NCBI GenBank assembly: GCA_037833965.1
Contig: AP031355.1
Coordinates: 15,463,501-15,527,500 of the forward strand
Source: Marchantia polymorpha subsp. ruderalis
Taxonomy: Eukaryota; Streptophyta; Marchantiopsida; Marchantiales; Marchantiaceae
Length of the DNA: 64,000 nt
Direction: 5' to 3'
Below the pieces are notes generated by a model. That model was not told the origin of the DNA. It did no database searches and was given only the letters and a program-made list of their open reading frames with translations. Within the stretch, counting starts at the first letter, position 1. Each line of letters starts with the position of its first letter. Positions 31,070 to 43,462 of this stretch are shown here, one piece after another. The position numbers and the translations under genes were made by a program.

Positions 31070-31500
31070 GCGACGGACGATGCACCTTCGGCTGAAGCGC
31101 CTTCGGCGCTGTACTCCTTCGCCTAAGCGCCTTCGGCGCCAGCGCATCAAGATTAGGTCAACGCCTTCAGGGCAAGCGACTCCGTACGGTCCGCCTTCGG
31201 TCGAACGCCTTCGGCGGAACGGAACTCCTACGGCGAGAGCGCCTTCGGGGGGACAAGACAGATCAGCGGAAAGGACAAGACAAGTTGACTTCCTTCAACG
31301 CCTTCGGCTCAAGCGCCTTCAGCGATGCACCTAAGTCGACGGACGTCTTCAAGGGTACGCCTTCGGCGCTGCGGGTCAACGCCTTCGGCGGAAGATGTAC
31401 GCCTTCGGCCGTGCGCCTTCGGCCGTGCGGGAAGGGAAAGAATCGAGAATCGGCCAGAGGCGAAGGCCTCCGCCGCCATGCCTTCGGCGCTGCGCGAGCA
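31070..31500. repeat. Cluster of CGCCTTCGGCG palindromic microrepeats
   Basis: Many copies of an 11-13 base palindrome-like unit (GCGCCTTCGGCGC and variants), spaced 10-40 bases apart, in the LTR leader. Similar clusters lie at 48500-48900 and 56760-57290. Confidence 0.85.
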
Positions 31501-31944
31501 GGGCTAAGTCGACGGACGACTGCGGAAACCGAATTCAAGTTTCGAGCGTGTGAGCCCGCACAACGGCGGAGCGTGAAGCCGAGCGTGCGTGAGGGGGGCC
31601 GTTACGCCTCCAAGCCGGCGCGGCAATCAAGTGGGTCGATCCCCACGCCCAAGTGTTGACGATGAAATCTTGTGTGCCGAAGTCGGGCGTGTCATTCTTG
31701 AAATTTCAATTTCAATTTCTCGCAAGAGCTGAGTGCGCACACGAATTGGCGGAGAGAAATCGGAGAGAGCTGCGACATGCGGGGAATTGCAATACAAAGC
31801 GAAGCAGTTGAGTGCGCGGCCGAGGGAATTGCTAGGAAGTGAAAGTGAGAGCTCGCAGAGAGATCGCGTCCGCGTGCTAGAAGCGAGGAGCTAGCAAAAG
31901 AAAGTTGCGGACTTCTGAAGTGTGCGGAGAAATTCAAGAACGCA

Positions 31945-32269
31945 ATGTCGAAGGCAACGCAGCTGCGGATGATTCCGCTGAAGCTGCCGCAGATTGGGTT
32001 GCGCGCATTCCAGCACGAGCTGACTGCGGTGAAACTCGATTTCCTCCTGTGGGGATGGAATTGGGTATGTCAAGACATGGTGCGCAAGTGGCAGAAGGGC
32101 AGGGACCAACCTACGCGCGGATTTTGACCTCACGTAGAGCGATGGGACGTCAATGATTGGGAGCAGGTGTTGGGACGATGCGCAGGAGAGGAAGGCCATC
32201 TTCTATTCGAGAGTGAGAGCATCAAGGTCACGAAGGAGGAGGAGATTTCCTTCGCGACCCTATTCAAGA
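31945..32269 (+). pseudogene. LTR ORF remnant, N-terminal piece (subfamily 3)
   Basis: It starts at the conserved internal ATG (KNAMSKATQLRMIPLKLPQIGLRAFQ) and shows KLDFLLWGWNWVCQDMVR. It is cut by the younger LTR at 32270; related sequence goes on at 47822. The copy is a fossil with several breaks. Confidence 0.75.
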
Positions 32270-33466
32270 TGTGGTACCCCACTTTTGGTATTTTTGAGGA
32301 AATTAAAACATTTTTGGAAAACTGTACCGCGGCAGCAGTGTAAATAGCCTTCGGTGCACCAAAACAGAGTGAAATCGGCAGATCGCAGAGATTCTCGAGG
32401 GAACTCGTAGAATCTAGGAGTAGGGTGCAACGTCAAGGACGGACACCACCCTCCCTGCGAGCTCTGAAGGTATGACCCCTCTGGCGCAAGGCGCAAAATC
32501 CGCCTTCGGCGCTAGAGGGATCCTTCAGAATTTGGTCAATTCCCGAACGCCTCGACTTGGTTAGGAACTTGTTGAAAAGAGCTCGACGCGCTGATTCCAA
32601 CGAGCCCAAGAACGCCACAAACGGATGAGGACTCCGGGAGTTTTGAAGGTCGCAAGATACTCAGCTTTCCGCCTGCGCACAGGCGAGGAAAGTTTTGTCC
32701 TATGCGCGGACGAAGGCAGTTCGCCTACGCGTAGGCGAAATAGGGTTTTGACGTAGGCGCGAATGTCGCCTACGCACAGGCGAGGAAACCTCTGCCCAAG
32801 CGGACGAGCGAAGTTCGCCTGCGCACAGGCGCTTCGGCGTCGGCGGGAAATCCGCCTTCGGCCCTAGAAATGCGCCTTTGGGGGTAGAAATTGTACGGCG
32901 CCTTCCGCGCCAGCGCAACAACGCGGACGGGCGAGGAACCACCAGATTAGTAAAATCCGTATGGACTGTACGGACTGTACGGACGGAACGGATGGATGCG
33001 CCTTCGGTCGGACGGAGTTGCGGCGGCGAGAGCGCCGACGGATAGTCTGCACGGAGCCTGTTGACCGCGGTCAACGCCTTCCGCGCCAGCGCAGCAGCGC
33101 GGACGGAATTCGCCTACGCACAGGCGGATGAAGTTCCGCGCCGGCGGAGATTCCGCCGGGGATTCCGCCTACGCACAGGCGGGAGTTCAACTTTTGTCCG
33201 ATGCGCGGACGATCGCCTTCGGCAGAGGGGGATTGGCCGAGGAGCAGTACGAACAAGTGTAGCGCGCAAGGCGAGAAATCCGCCTTCGGCGCTGCGCACC
33301 CACGTCCGCGGCGTAGTACGTTAGCGGAGTTCAAATTTGCCAATTCGAGCGTGTGAGTTAAATCAGAGTCGGCGGAGCGTGAAGCCGCGCGTGAGAGCGG
33401 AGACCGTTTTAGCGTAGAGCCGGCGCGGCCATCAAGTGATTCGACCCTCACGATCAAGAGCCGACC

Positions 33467-36400
33467 ATGACCTTCGACCGGGAGACGGAGGGCGCCCCAT
33501 TCTTGAATTCGCGATTTCATTTTCTAGTGCGAGCTGCGCGCGTCCACCTGCTAGCTACTAAGCATCCCAGACATCGCCGCGAGGAGGATTACTTGTTGAT
33601 TGAGAGAGAATTGAGTGCGCGCGATTTGAAATTGAGTGAGATTAGAGTTTGCAGAGGAAGCAAGGAGCTCGAGCGGAGCAGAGAGAGAACTAGCGAGCAA
33701 GTGAATTTCAAGAACGCAATGTCGAAGCTCAGCAGATTGCGGATGCTGCCGCTCCGACTTCCACAGAACGGGTTGCGTGCCTACGAAGAACGGCTGATTG
33801 CAAGAAAGCTGGATTTCTTGCTGTGGGGATGGAATTACATCTGTGTGGATATGGTGCGCGAGTGGCTGGAGCCACAACGACCACCTTCGCGCGGATTGCA
33901 TCCGCATGTCGATCGGTGGACCGTCCAAGATTGGGCGCAGGCATTGGGGAGGTGTGCCGGCATCTAACGGCACCTTCTCTTTGATAGTGAGAGCGTCAAG
34001 GTGTCGAAGCAAGACGAGGCGCAATTTGTGGAGTTGTTCAAGCGGGAGAGGTCTACCAAGAATGGGTACAAGACCCGCGACTACAAAGATCGCTTCCGCC
34101 GAACTTTAGCGGCGGCGCTGCTACAATTGCTGCAGCCACACCACGCCTGCTACATCACCTTGTGGCAGGTTTCTTTTGTGGAGCTCATCATTGAGGGAGC
34201 TCCAATTCACTGGGCGAGCATCCTACACAGAGTGATGCGACAGCACGCATTCGAGGAGAAGGGGGGAACTCTCAATCACCTCTCTCCTTTCTTGATCCAT
34301 TTCTATCGACAGAGAAATTGTTTGACCGCGGCGGAGCTCGCTCGTTTTCCGCCATTGTCCGTCGACCATCCCGGGAAGTATGTGCGGGATAACGAGGTCG
34401 ACACCGATGTAGATGATTCACCAGTTTCTACTCCACCGACACGGAGAGACGAGGGAAGAAACACACCTGCAGCAAGAGTGCCGCGGAAGCGTCGATGGAG
34501 AGAAGAGTCAGAGGAGGAGCAGCATCGAGAACACACTGCTCCCATACGACAGCGGCCACTGCACGAAGTGTGCAGCCGGCCGAAGCAGAAGGCGCGCAGG
34601 CTTGTGCTACTAGCCAGCAGCGCGGACAAGGCGACGATCGCCAAGGAGAAAGGAAGTGCGTCGCCGGAGAGAAACGAGGGAGCGCGGACGTCTGCAGGAG
34701 CGACGGACCACGCTGCACCTCCGACGGACGGGAGACGGCCTTCGGGCCAAGGGCCTCCGGAGTTACCACGATGCGATGCGGACGATTGTTCCGCCTGCGC
34801 ACAGGCGAGCTTCAGCGGAAAGGCGACCTCAAGCGGACGTGGACCTCCGCCTACGCGTAGGCAGAGCAAGTTCGCCTACGCACAAGCAGGATTCACCCCC
34901 GGTCCAACGTAGGAAGGGGAAGGAGCTGGCGGAAGATCCGCCTTCGGGTCAAGGGCCTTCGGGACCAGACCCTCCGGCATACAACGCGCCGCGATTTGCG
35001 CCTTCGGCGCCAGGACCTTCGGGTCAACGAGATGTGAGTAGGGAGCGTGCGGAGACCGCACCCTCGGCGGGTAATCCGCCGGTGGATGCGCCTTCGGCGG
35101 TAGGGCCTTCGGGGCCAGGGACATCGGGCGAGCGGCCTCCGGCTATGTCGCCTTCGGCGGTAGACGCCTTCGGCGCTGCGCCTGCGGCGGACAAGGCACC
35201 GGTATTTGCGCCTACGCACAGGCCAGGCGCAGCCCTCGCGCAGGACCGATCGAGGGAGCAGGACCTAACGAAGGAGCGGATTGTCTGTCCGCGGGACGAA
35301 ATTCGGGAGCGCGATGCGCAATCTATTCTATTCGGGAGCGCGATGCGCAATCCGCGCAGGCACATTCTGTTCGATCGCCTTTGGCGGCGGACGTCGGCGG
35401 CGAAGAGGACACAGTCGACGATCGACAGGCGGGGGATGGGGATGTAGCACGATCACATTCACCCACTGCCTTGGACACTTTAGCGGGGAGCAGCGAAGCT
35501 GCAGGAGTGCCTTCGGAGGCAACACCCGTAGACGACGTGCAGCTCCACTTGGGTCAGTCGCCAACGCAATCAATGGCGACTGGAAACCTTCCCTCGGATG
35601 ATGACGACGGAGGCTCCACAGAAGCAATGTCGGGATCCGGAGATACCGAGGAGGAGGAGGAGGAAATTGTTGGAGCGCCGGCGGCGGCGCTCTCTGAGCA
35701 GGTAATACCGTTGCTGAAGTACTTGGATCGCAAATTTGATAAATACGCCGATCCACTCCAGCCGGGATCCTACATCGAATTAGTGCGCAGGCGGACTCGC
35801 ACTAAAGTCCACATCAGCAAGCTACTAGCTAGGGTGGACCGGGAGCTGAAGGAATTGCGGGAGAAGCATGCCTGTTTGTGGGGACAGTATAATCTCGTGC
35901 GGAAGACGCACACCCACTACGACACATTGAAGAAGGCGAGACTGGACGAGCTCACCAGGGATGTGGTGAAGACCACGGAAGAATTGATTTCTGAGAAAAC
36001 TCTAAATCAGATTCTGTCAGAGGAGCTCGTGCGACAGACGCGGTTGTTGGCGGAATGTCAGCTCGCACGACAGGCGGATGAGGATTTAATCCGCAGGCTG
36101 CAGTCGGAGTGCGGGGAATTGAGAGCCCAGCGTGCGGAGGCCGAATCGCAGTTGGTAGTAATTGAAGATGATCGCAAGCGAGAGGCAGATCGCACAAAGG
36201 AGGAGATGGCGAGGCGTGTCGCCCACTGTCTCAAGGGCTACGCCCATTGGGAAGTGGCGGCGCAGGAGAAACTCACACTGCGTGAGTTGGAGCTTCGTGC
36301 AGCCGGATTGTTGTCAGGTGACAGTAGGAGTCGGCGGAAGGTGGCGAAGAAGTTAGACTCTTTTCTGTCGAAGGCGCGGGATACCATGTCCACCCTCAAG

Positions 36401-36553
36401 GCGGAGGTGTCCGCGGCGTTGCAGCGTTTGGGACTGCGCAGTCGAGCGGAAGACTGGCAGGGTATAGAGTTAGTGCGCGGCTGTCCGTCGCGCAGGAGGC
36501 GAAGCACAGGTTCTGCGGAGTGTAGTGTAGCGTGGTTCCGTGTATGCGTGTAG
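33467..36553 (+). pseudogene. LTR ORF of the second-level LTR, broken
   Basis: It is closely related to the 1191-4298 protein along its length: MTFDRETEGAPFLNSRF at the start, LDFLLWGWNYICVDMVREWLEP, the palindrome-rich Pro/Ser middle, then LDTLAGSSEAAG, SMATGNL and the coiled-coil C-terminus ending in a TGSAECSVAWFR-type tail. A few breaks separate the pieces; treat it as a fossil. Confidence 0.8.
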
Positions 36554-36589
36554 CGTACTGCAGTGTAGTGCTAGTTAGGACTTAGAAGG

Positions 36590-36596
36590 TATAAAG
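36590..36596 (+). promoter_or_regulatory. TATA box of the second-level LTR
   Basis: TATAAAG just after the ORF region, followed by a CAAGGC/GCCTTG hairpin in place of CCAGGC/GCCTGG. Confidence 0.5.
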
Positions 36597-38291
36597 TAGT
36601 TCAAGGCGTCTTGCCTTGGGATCTTTTCCAACATCAGAAGTGCAGATCAGGAACTCATTTTCTCTGCGTGTTTGTGTCCTTCGTTCTGTCACCACGCAAG
36701 AGGAGCTACAACTTGGCGTTCCGCATTTTGTAGCTGAAGGCCTTCGGCCAAATGTTCAGAGCTAGTACATTGGTTAGAGACTTGAGTAGTTCGGATCTAC
36801 ACCTGCGGGTGACTGCCGATGCTCAGAGTCAGTGACTAGTTAGATACTTGAATAGTTTCGCCCCTACACCTTCGAGTGTTTGTTCCTGATTGTACTCCTT
36901 CGGGATTTTTCCCTTGAATGCCAAAGTGAAGTGTGGTAACACACTTTTTGTTTTTTTTGCAGAATTTAAACAATTTTAGAAAACTAGTACCGAAGCAGTG
37001 TTTGTAGTTAGAAAAGGGTACGTTAAATAGAGTGGATTGATGAGATCGTCACGAGTACACAAAGAATCACGTAGTCGGATGTACCAACGCCAATGTCTTC
37101 GGCGCCTTCGGCAAAAGCTCCTTTTCTGAGGTGTCTCTACTCACGCGCCTCCAGCGTATAAGGAAGCTACGCTTCCGGCGCAGACACCTCAGGAGGAGGT
37201 TTTGCTAAAGACGTCAGGAGAAGGGCCCGGACCTCTAAAGGCGTCCGACCATGAGTGCGCCTTCGGCGAAGCGCCGCTAGCGCGGAAAGGGAAAACCTTC
37301 ATAACGATCGGGATACACGGTAGATCCAGTTGGTTGAAGTTGCATTAGAAAGAGCTCGAGACGCTTGTTCTAACGAGCCCAAGAGCGTCGGAGATGGATC
37401 AGGGACGGAGAAGTTATGAGCGTCGGAAAACTCGTAGCCGGACATGCGCCGTTCGCGCTAGGGTTCACAGCCGGAAAGGATTCCCGTACGCCCTCGGCGA
37501 TGCGCCTTCGGCGGAATCACGCGCTCATAGGAGGAAACCAACTCAGAGTCGGAAGCGCCTTTGGCGGCTGTTCATGGAAGGAAAGCGCCGGTCGGATGTA
37601 CGCCTCCGACGTGGCGCTGACGGCCGGATGCGCTGGCATGAGTTGCGCTGGCGGATATGCGCCGGCAGCAACGGACGAGGCATAAAGGACAAAATAAGCG
37701 GTATGACTGCGCGCCGGCGTAATTCGCTCCGACTAGATGTGCGCCTCCAGCAAGGCGCCGACGGATAATGAACGCACCAGCGGCGACACGCCTCCGGTGA
37801 GGGACAAATTAGAAAAAGACAACATGGCCGACGTATACCCTGCAGCGGACTCGAGTCCGGAAGGTGGCGGCGGCGGGAGAATTCAACATTTACGCATGCG
37901 AATGCGCGCAGTGCGGAGACGTGAATTCGCGCATGCAAAGGGCGAACCGTTAAGCCGTATAGCCGGCTGCGTACGTTGTAACCAGTAAGAACGTTGGACG
38001 TTCTTGAAATCGGAGAAGAAAAGACTGCGCTCCAGTCTCATTCTCTCATTCTTGATTTTGCGATTTCCAGTTTCCAAGATTACGCGCAAGAGCGGAGCGA
38101 CCTGCAGTGAGAGTAGAGAGTGCGGAGACGAGTTGCGCAAGGATCTTGGCAGACCTTGGAGAGAATTGCGAGTAGCGATCTTGAGCTCGAGCGTAGAGAG
38201 AGTGAGCAGTCAGTGCTTGAGCGGCCGACGCGCAGTGGCGATTGTGAGAGAGCGAGCGAAAGGGAGAACGTTTGTGTGTGCAGGCAACGCA

Positions 38292-40836
38292 ATGTCGAAG
38301 GTTCCCCAGCTGCGAGTGTCTCCACTCAGGGTGCCGCAGATCGGTCTACGCGCATTTCAAGATGTGCTGCTGAGGCTGAAGCTCGATTTTCTCCTATGGG
38401 GGTGGAACTGGACATGTCCGGAGATGGTGCGCGAGTATCTGCAGGAGAGACACAAGCCCTCTCGCGGATTCCGCCCACACCCAGAGAGATGGGACATTTG
38501 CAACTGGGCGCAGGTGTGCCGGCGAGGAAGGGGACCTCCTCTTCGAGGCCGATAGCGTGAAGGTGTCCCAGGAGGAAGAAGTCTCTTACAATGAGCTCTT
38601 CAAAGTTGCCAGGCATCCCAAGAACGGTTTCCGGACACGGGATTACAAAGATCGATTGCGGAGAAATGTCGCGACTGCATTGCTGCAGATATTGCAGCCG
38701 ACCAAGACCGCTTACATGCATGGTTGGCAAGTAGAATTTGTGGAGCTAGTGTTGTCAAGAGCGCTAGTGCATTGGGCACGGCTCCTGTGGAAGGTGACGC
38801 GCCAACATGCGCAAGAAGAGAAAGGAGGAACCCTCAATCATCTCTCGCCTTACTTGATCGTGTTTTATCGGGCGATGGGATGTTTGACAAATGCTGAGAA
38901 AACACGGTTTCCGCAGCTGACCCGGAACTATCCAGGTAGATATTCGAGGGAGGCCGAAGTAGACACGGATCCGGACGAGGAACCTGCCAGTACGCCTCCG
39001 GCTCCGGCTCCAGCAAGAGCAGCAGAAGAACGTCGAAGTGAGCGCATTCCGCGAAAGCGGAAGTGGGATGAGAGACCTGAGGACAGGCAGCCGGAAGTGC
39101 CAGCTGCGCCGACTCGTGGTTGGCCCACCCCCGAGCCTCACAGTCGACCAAAACAGAGGGCACGTAAAATGCCAACTGGTACTGAGGAGACCGGGCGAAC
39201 TCCGACCCGGCGGAATCTCACACAGGAGGAGATAATCGCTCAGATTCTAGGGAAAACGGCAGATACCTCTGCACAGAAGGCACCACGGCCTTCGGGAGGA
39301 GATGGACGGACTGACAGTCTGCCGACTGCGAGTCGGATGACTGAAGGCCGACAAGCGGAAGGAAGGCCAACTGAACGGCGCGTTGAACCGGACAGCAGGC
39401 CGGAAGCAGAAGAGAGTTTGGCTGACGAGCCAACAACCCTCAGAGGGTCGTCTTCGGCGGAAGGCACTTCTGGGAAAACGCCACCAGCAAGCAGGCCAAG
39501 TGGAGTCAAGACGCGCAGGGTGTATCCGACTCCCAGTCGGACAACTGCTGGTCGGCCGACTGCGAGTCGGACAACAGAGAGTCGGCCGGATTCGCCGACT
39601 GCGAGACGGATGGGGCCAACGACCAGTGTGCGGACGCCTTCGGCGGACGCACCTTCAGCGAGGACACCTTCCGCGCAGATTGCGCCGGAAGGACAGGCAG
39701 CAGAAGCGGGCGGTGCAAGAGTGACAAGAGTCACTGCAGCGTCGACCCCTTCGGAAACCGAAGATCGAGCCGGAACAGGGGCTCAAGCAGTGGGATCTCC
39801 CACTGCCCTGGATATTTTAGCAGGCAGTGGAGCAGCAGTCGCAGCGGAAGCTGCTGCGCGCCACAGTTCCAGGGAGTCGCCAAGGGATTCGGTGGCGACT
39901 GAAATCCTCGAGACTGAGGATGAGACGAGCTCGGAAGAGCAGGAAGCGGATTCGGTGCAGAAAACGCCAACAGGGGTGCTGTGCGAACAGATAGTTCCAC
40001 TCCTGCGATATCTGGATCGCAAGACATCCAAATACGCAAGTGCTTTAAAACCGCAGTCTTATGTGGAGACGATCAGGCGAAGGACGAGGAGCAAGGTGGC
40101 AAAGTGGGCCTCTAGGTGCGGAGTATATGTGGATAGGAACACCGCCCTCCGACAACACCTGGCGGTCACACAGAAGCTATACCAAGCCTTGCAGCAGCAG
40201 AGGGAGGAGGCGGCGACGAAAAGTCAAGCGGATGCCGAGCTAATACGGGCAAAGATCGAGTCGGAATTGCAGGAGGAGCGGAGACAAAACCAAGTCCTAG
40301 CAGCCGAGCTTACGCGCCAGACACGCGCCTTAGAAGAAAGTCAAAGAGCCCGCAAGGAGGATGAGGAGTTGTTGCGCAACTTGCAATCCGAGTGCTTGGA
40401 TTTGAGGGCACAACGTGCGGAAGCAGAAATGCAGCTGGCAGAGGTGGAGAGCAGCTGCAGGGCGCGAGGAGAGTTGGCGACACAGGTGACTCGTTGTCTA
40501 AAAGGATACGCCCATTGGGAGGTGGCAGCTCAAGAGAGGATCACACTCAGGGAGTTCGAGCTTCGGGCGGCGGCATTGACGGAGGGTGACAGTCGGAGTC
40601 GGCGGCGAGTGGCGAGAAAATTAGAAACCTTCTTGTCGGGTGCGCGCGACACTATGGCGCACTTACAGTCGGAAGTCACCACAGCGCTCCGACGCCTGGG
40701 GTTACGCAGCCGGTCGGAAGACTGGCAAGGTAGAGACAGTAAGCGGAGCAGTCCGGCGCGCAGGAGGCGCAGCACCGGATCAGCCGAGTGCAGTAGAGTA
40801 GTTTGGTTTCGCGCAGATGCTGCGAGTAGTAGATAG
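38292..40836 (+). pseudogene. LTR ORF of the subfamily 1 solo LTR, nearly whole
   Basis: It begins at the conserved GNAMSKVPQLRV start and matches the 851-codon protein of the whole element nearly throughout, including the TASRTTE-like repeats, LDILAGSGAAV, LLRYLDRKTSKYA and the coiled coil. About one break. Substitutions against the whole element are scattered, and many leave the reading frame and motifs untouched. Confidence 0.8.
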
Positions 40837-40869
40837 GATAGCGTAGTGCTAGTTAGGATCTTTTGAGGC

Positions 40870-40876
40870 TATAAAG
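40870..40876 (+). promoter_or_regulatory. TATA box of the subfamily 1 solo LTR
   Basis: TATAAAG 34 bases after the ORF, the same spacing as in the whole element. Confidence 0.55.
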
Positions 40877-43462
40877 TAGATCAAGGCGTTTTGCCCTGGG
40901 ACTCTTCCAGTTTCGGAAGTACAGATCAGGAACTCACTTTCTTGGCGTGTTTGTGCATTTTGGTCCTGGCACCACGTAGAGAAACTGCAGCATAGCGAAG
41001 TTACCGTATGTTGTAGTTGAAGGCCTTCGGCTGAATGTTCAGAGCTAGCACCCGGTTAGAGACTTGAGTAGTGCGGATCTGCACCTGCGGGTGATTTCTG
41101 ATGCTCAGAGCCGGCTGCGAGTTAGATACTTGAACAGTTCCCCCTTACTCCTTCGAGTGACATATCCTGATTGTACTCCTACGGGAAGTTTCCCCTGAAT
41201 GCCAATGTGAAGTTTCATTACTTCGTGTAAACCTTGGTTTGTAATTCAGGTTGTGTGTGTGTTACTGGATCGTGTTTTCAGTAAGTTCTCAGTCGGGTCT
41301 GCACTCCCTGCGTTTGGTGTGATAGTCGAGGGTGACGTCCACGGCGTATGTAGAGGCTTCGTTCCGAAGTGGGAAGTCCAGTCCGGGTACCCCCGCTAGT
41401 TCCTGGCGGAAGGGCAGTAAAAGCCGGAGTGGGAGGCACTACCTGCAGAACCTCTGAGTGAACTTTTGAGACACTTTCCTCCTGAAATCCGAAGCGGAGG
41501 TCCTGACCGACCTCCGAGTTGTGCTTTTTGCCAGTTTCAGGTGTGTGTGTGTGTGTGTGTGTTGAGTGACCACGCTGTACCGTGCATCCTCCGAGCATCC
41601 TCCGAGTCGAGATCCTCCTCCGAGTCGAGCCTCCGAGTCGAGCACTGCAGTATTTCTGGGAGTGACAGTCGCCTAGAATTCAAACTCTACAAAAGTCTGT
41701 TAAACGTGACACTTTTACTCTGTGTGTTGCCTCTGTTCTGTGGGTTCGATCTTTTTACCACCATACTGCAGTTTTAGACTTTGGTGGGTTATTACATGAA
41801 GTTTTGCTACTTCGTGTAAGCCTTGGTTGTAAATTCAGGTTACGCTGCAGCAGGTGCCTGTGAGGTAACCCCTGTAGTATTTCTGGGAATGACAAGTGCC
41901 TAAGAATTCAAACTCTTCAATAGACTGTTATTGTGTTACTGGAATGTTTCTCAGTGAGTCCTTCAGTGCGGACCTGTGTTCTCTGCACGTTTTGTGAGTT
42001 GAGAGTGTTGTTCACCGCGTATGAGTGACTTCGATCCGAAGTAGGTAGACCAAACCGGGTTTCCTACGCTAGCAGCAAGCTAGTGGAAGCGTTGTAAAAG
42101 CCGGAGTTGGGAGTCACTACCCGCAGCTTCGCTGAGTGTACTCTTGAGCGACCTTCCCCCTGAAATCTTGAGTAGAGGTCCTGACGGATCTCTGGGTTGT
42201 GTTTCTGTAGTTTCAGGTTGTGGTACCCCACTTTTGGCAATTTTGAGAAAATTAAAACATTTTTGGAAAACTGTACCCTGGCAGCATTGTAAATAGCCTT
42301 CGGTACATCAAAACAGAGTGAATCCAAAAGATCGCGGGGATTCTCGAGGGATCTTGTAGAATCTGGGATTTGGGGTGCAGCAGTAAGGACAGGCACCACC
42401 CTCCCTGCGAGCTCTGCAGTTAGGATCTCTACGGCGCAAGGCGCAAAACCCGCCTTCGGAGGTTGCGTCCGCGGCTGTAGGGAAACCCTCCATAATTAGG
42501 TCGACCCTCGGGCGCCTTGACCAAGTTAGGATCCCGTTGGAAAGAGCTCGACGCACTGATTCCAACGAGCCCAAGAACGCTTGGAACGGATGAGGACTTA
42601 GGGAGTTATCGCTATTGGAAGAAACGGAGGCGGTCGCCTACGGCGGAAAGAGTTCGCCACCGGCGCGAATTCCGCCTACGCGGAAGGGGGAATCAAGTTT
42701 TGTCCTATGCGCGGACGAAGGCGTTCGCCTGTGCACAGGCGAAGTAGGGTTAGGGGAGGCGCGAAGTCCGCCTACGCACAGGCGCTCGCCTGTGCACAGG
42801 CGCTTCGGCGTCGGCGGAAAATCCGCCTTTGGCCCTAGAAATGCGCCTTGTGAGGTAGAAAGTGTACGGCGCCTTCCGCGCCAGCGCGGCGCCGCGAACG
42901 TCGGAAGAGCCGCCAGAGTAATCAAATCGGTACGGACCATGCGGACGGGAAGGGTGGATGCGCTCTTGGACGGACGGAGTTGCGGCGGCGGAAGCGCCGA
43001 CGAAGAGACAAGGAACGGACAGACTGGACGGAGACGGCTGACCACGGTCAACGCCTTCCGCGCCAGCGCGACGTAGCGCACGGAATTCGCCTGCGCACAG
43101 GCGAACGCCTGTGCACAGGAGGATGAAGTTCCGTGCCGGCGGAGAATCCGCCGAGGCTCCTGCCTGCGCACAGGCAGGAGTTGAATTTTTGTCCGACATG
43201 CGGACACACGCGTCAAGGCAGAGAGGGATTGGCCGAGGGGCGGTACGAACAAGTGTACCGCGCAAGGCGGAAAACTCGCCTTCGGCGCTACGCCCCCATG
43301 TCCGCAGGGTAATACGCTCGCGGAGTTCAAATCCGCCAATTCGAGCGTGAGAGTTTAATCGACGACGGCGGAGCGTGAAGCCGCGCGTGAGAGCGAAGAC
43401 CGTTCCAGCGTACAGCCGGCGCGGCCATCAAGTGAGACGTTCTTCACGAGCAAGAGCCGACC

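Larger units (their letters stand above)
36932..41796 (+). mobile_element. Solo LTR (subfamily 1), same subfamily as the whole element
   Basis: It starts TGTGGTAACACAC at 36932 and ends GGGTTATTACA at 41796; 4865 bp. The target duplication TGAAG is at 36927-36931 and 41797-41801. It is inserted in the R-U5 part of the second-level LTR. It is collinear with the 4870-bp LTRs of 12841-28379 but clearly diverged from them, so it is older than that insertion. Confidence 0.95.

Noticed and set aside
31070-31500. CRISPR-like regular repeats
   Set aside because: Units are short palindromes with irregular spacing and no unique spacers of constant length, inside a plant LTR.
36932-41796. Reading the long ORF-bearing LTRs as LARD-type non-autonomous elements
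   Set aside because: LARDs have two LTRs and a non-coding internal part; these have single LTRs with target duplications on both sides.
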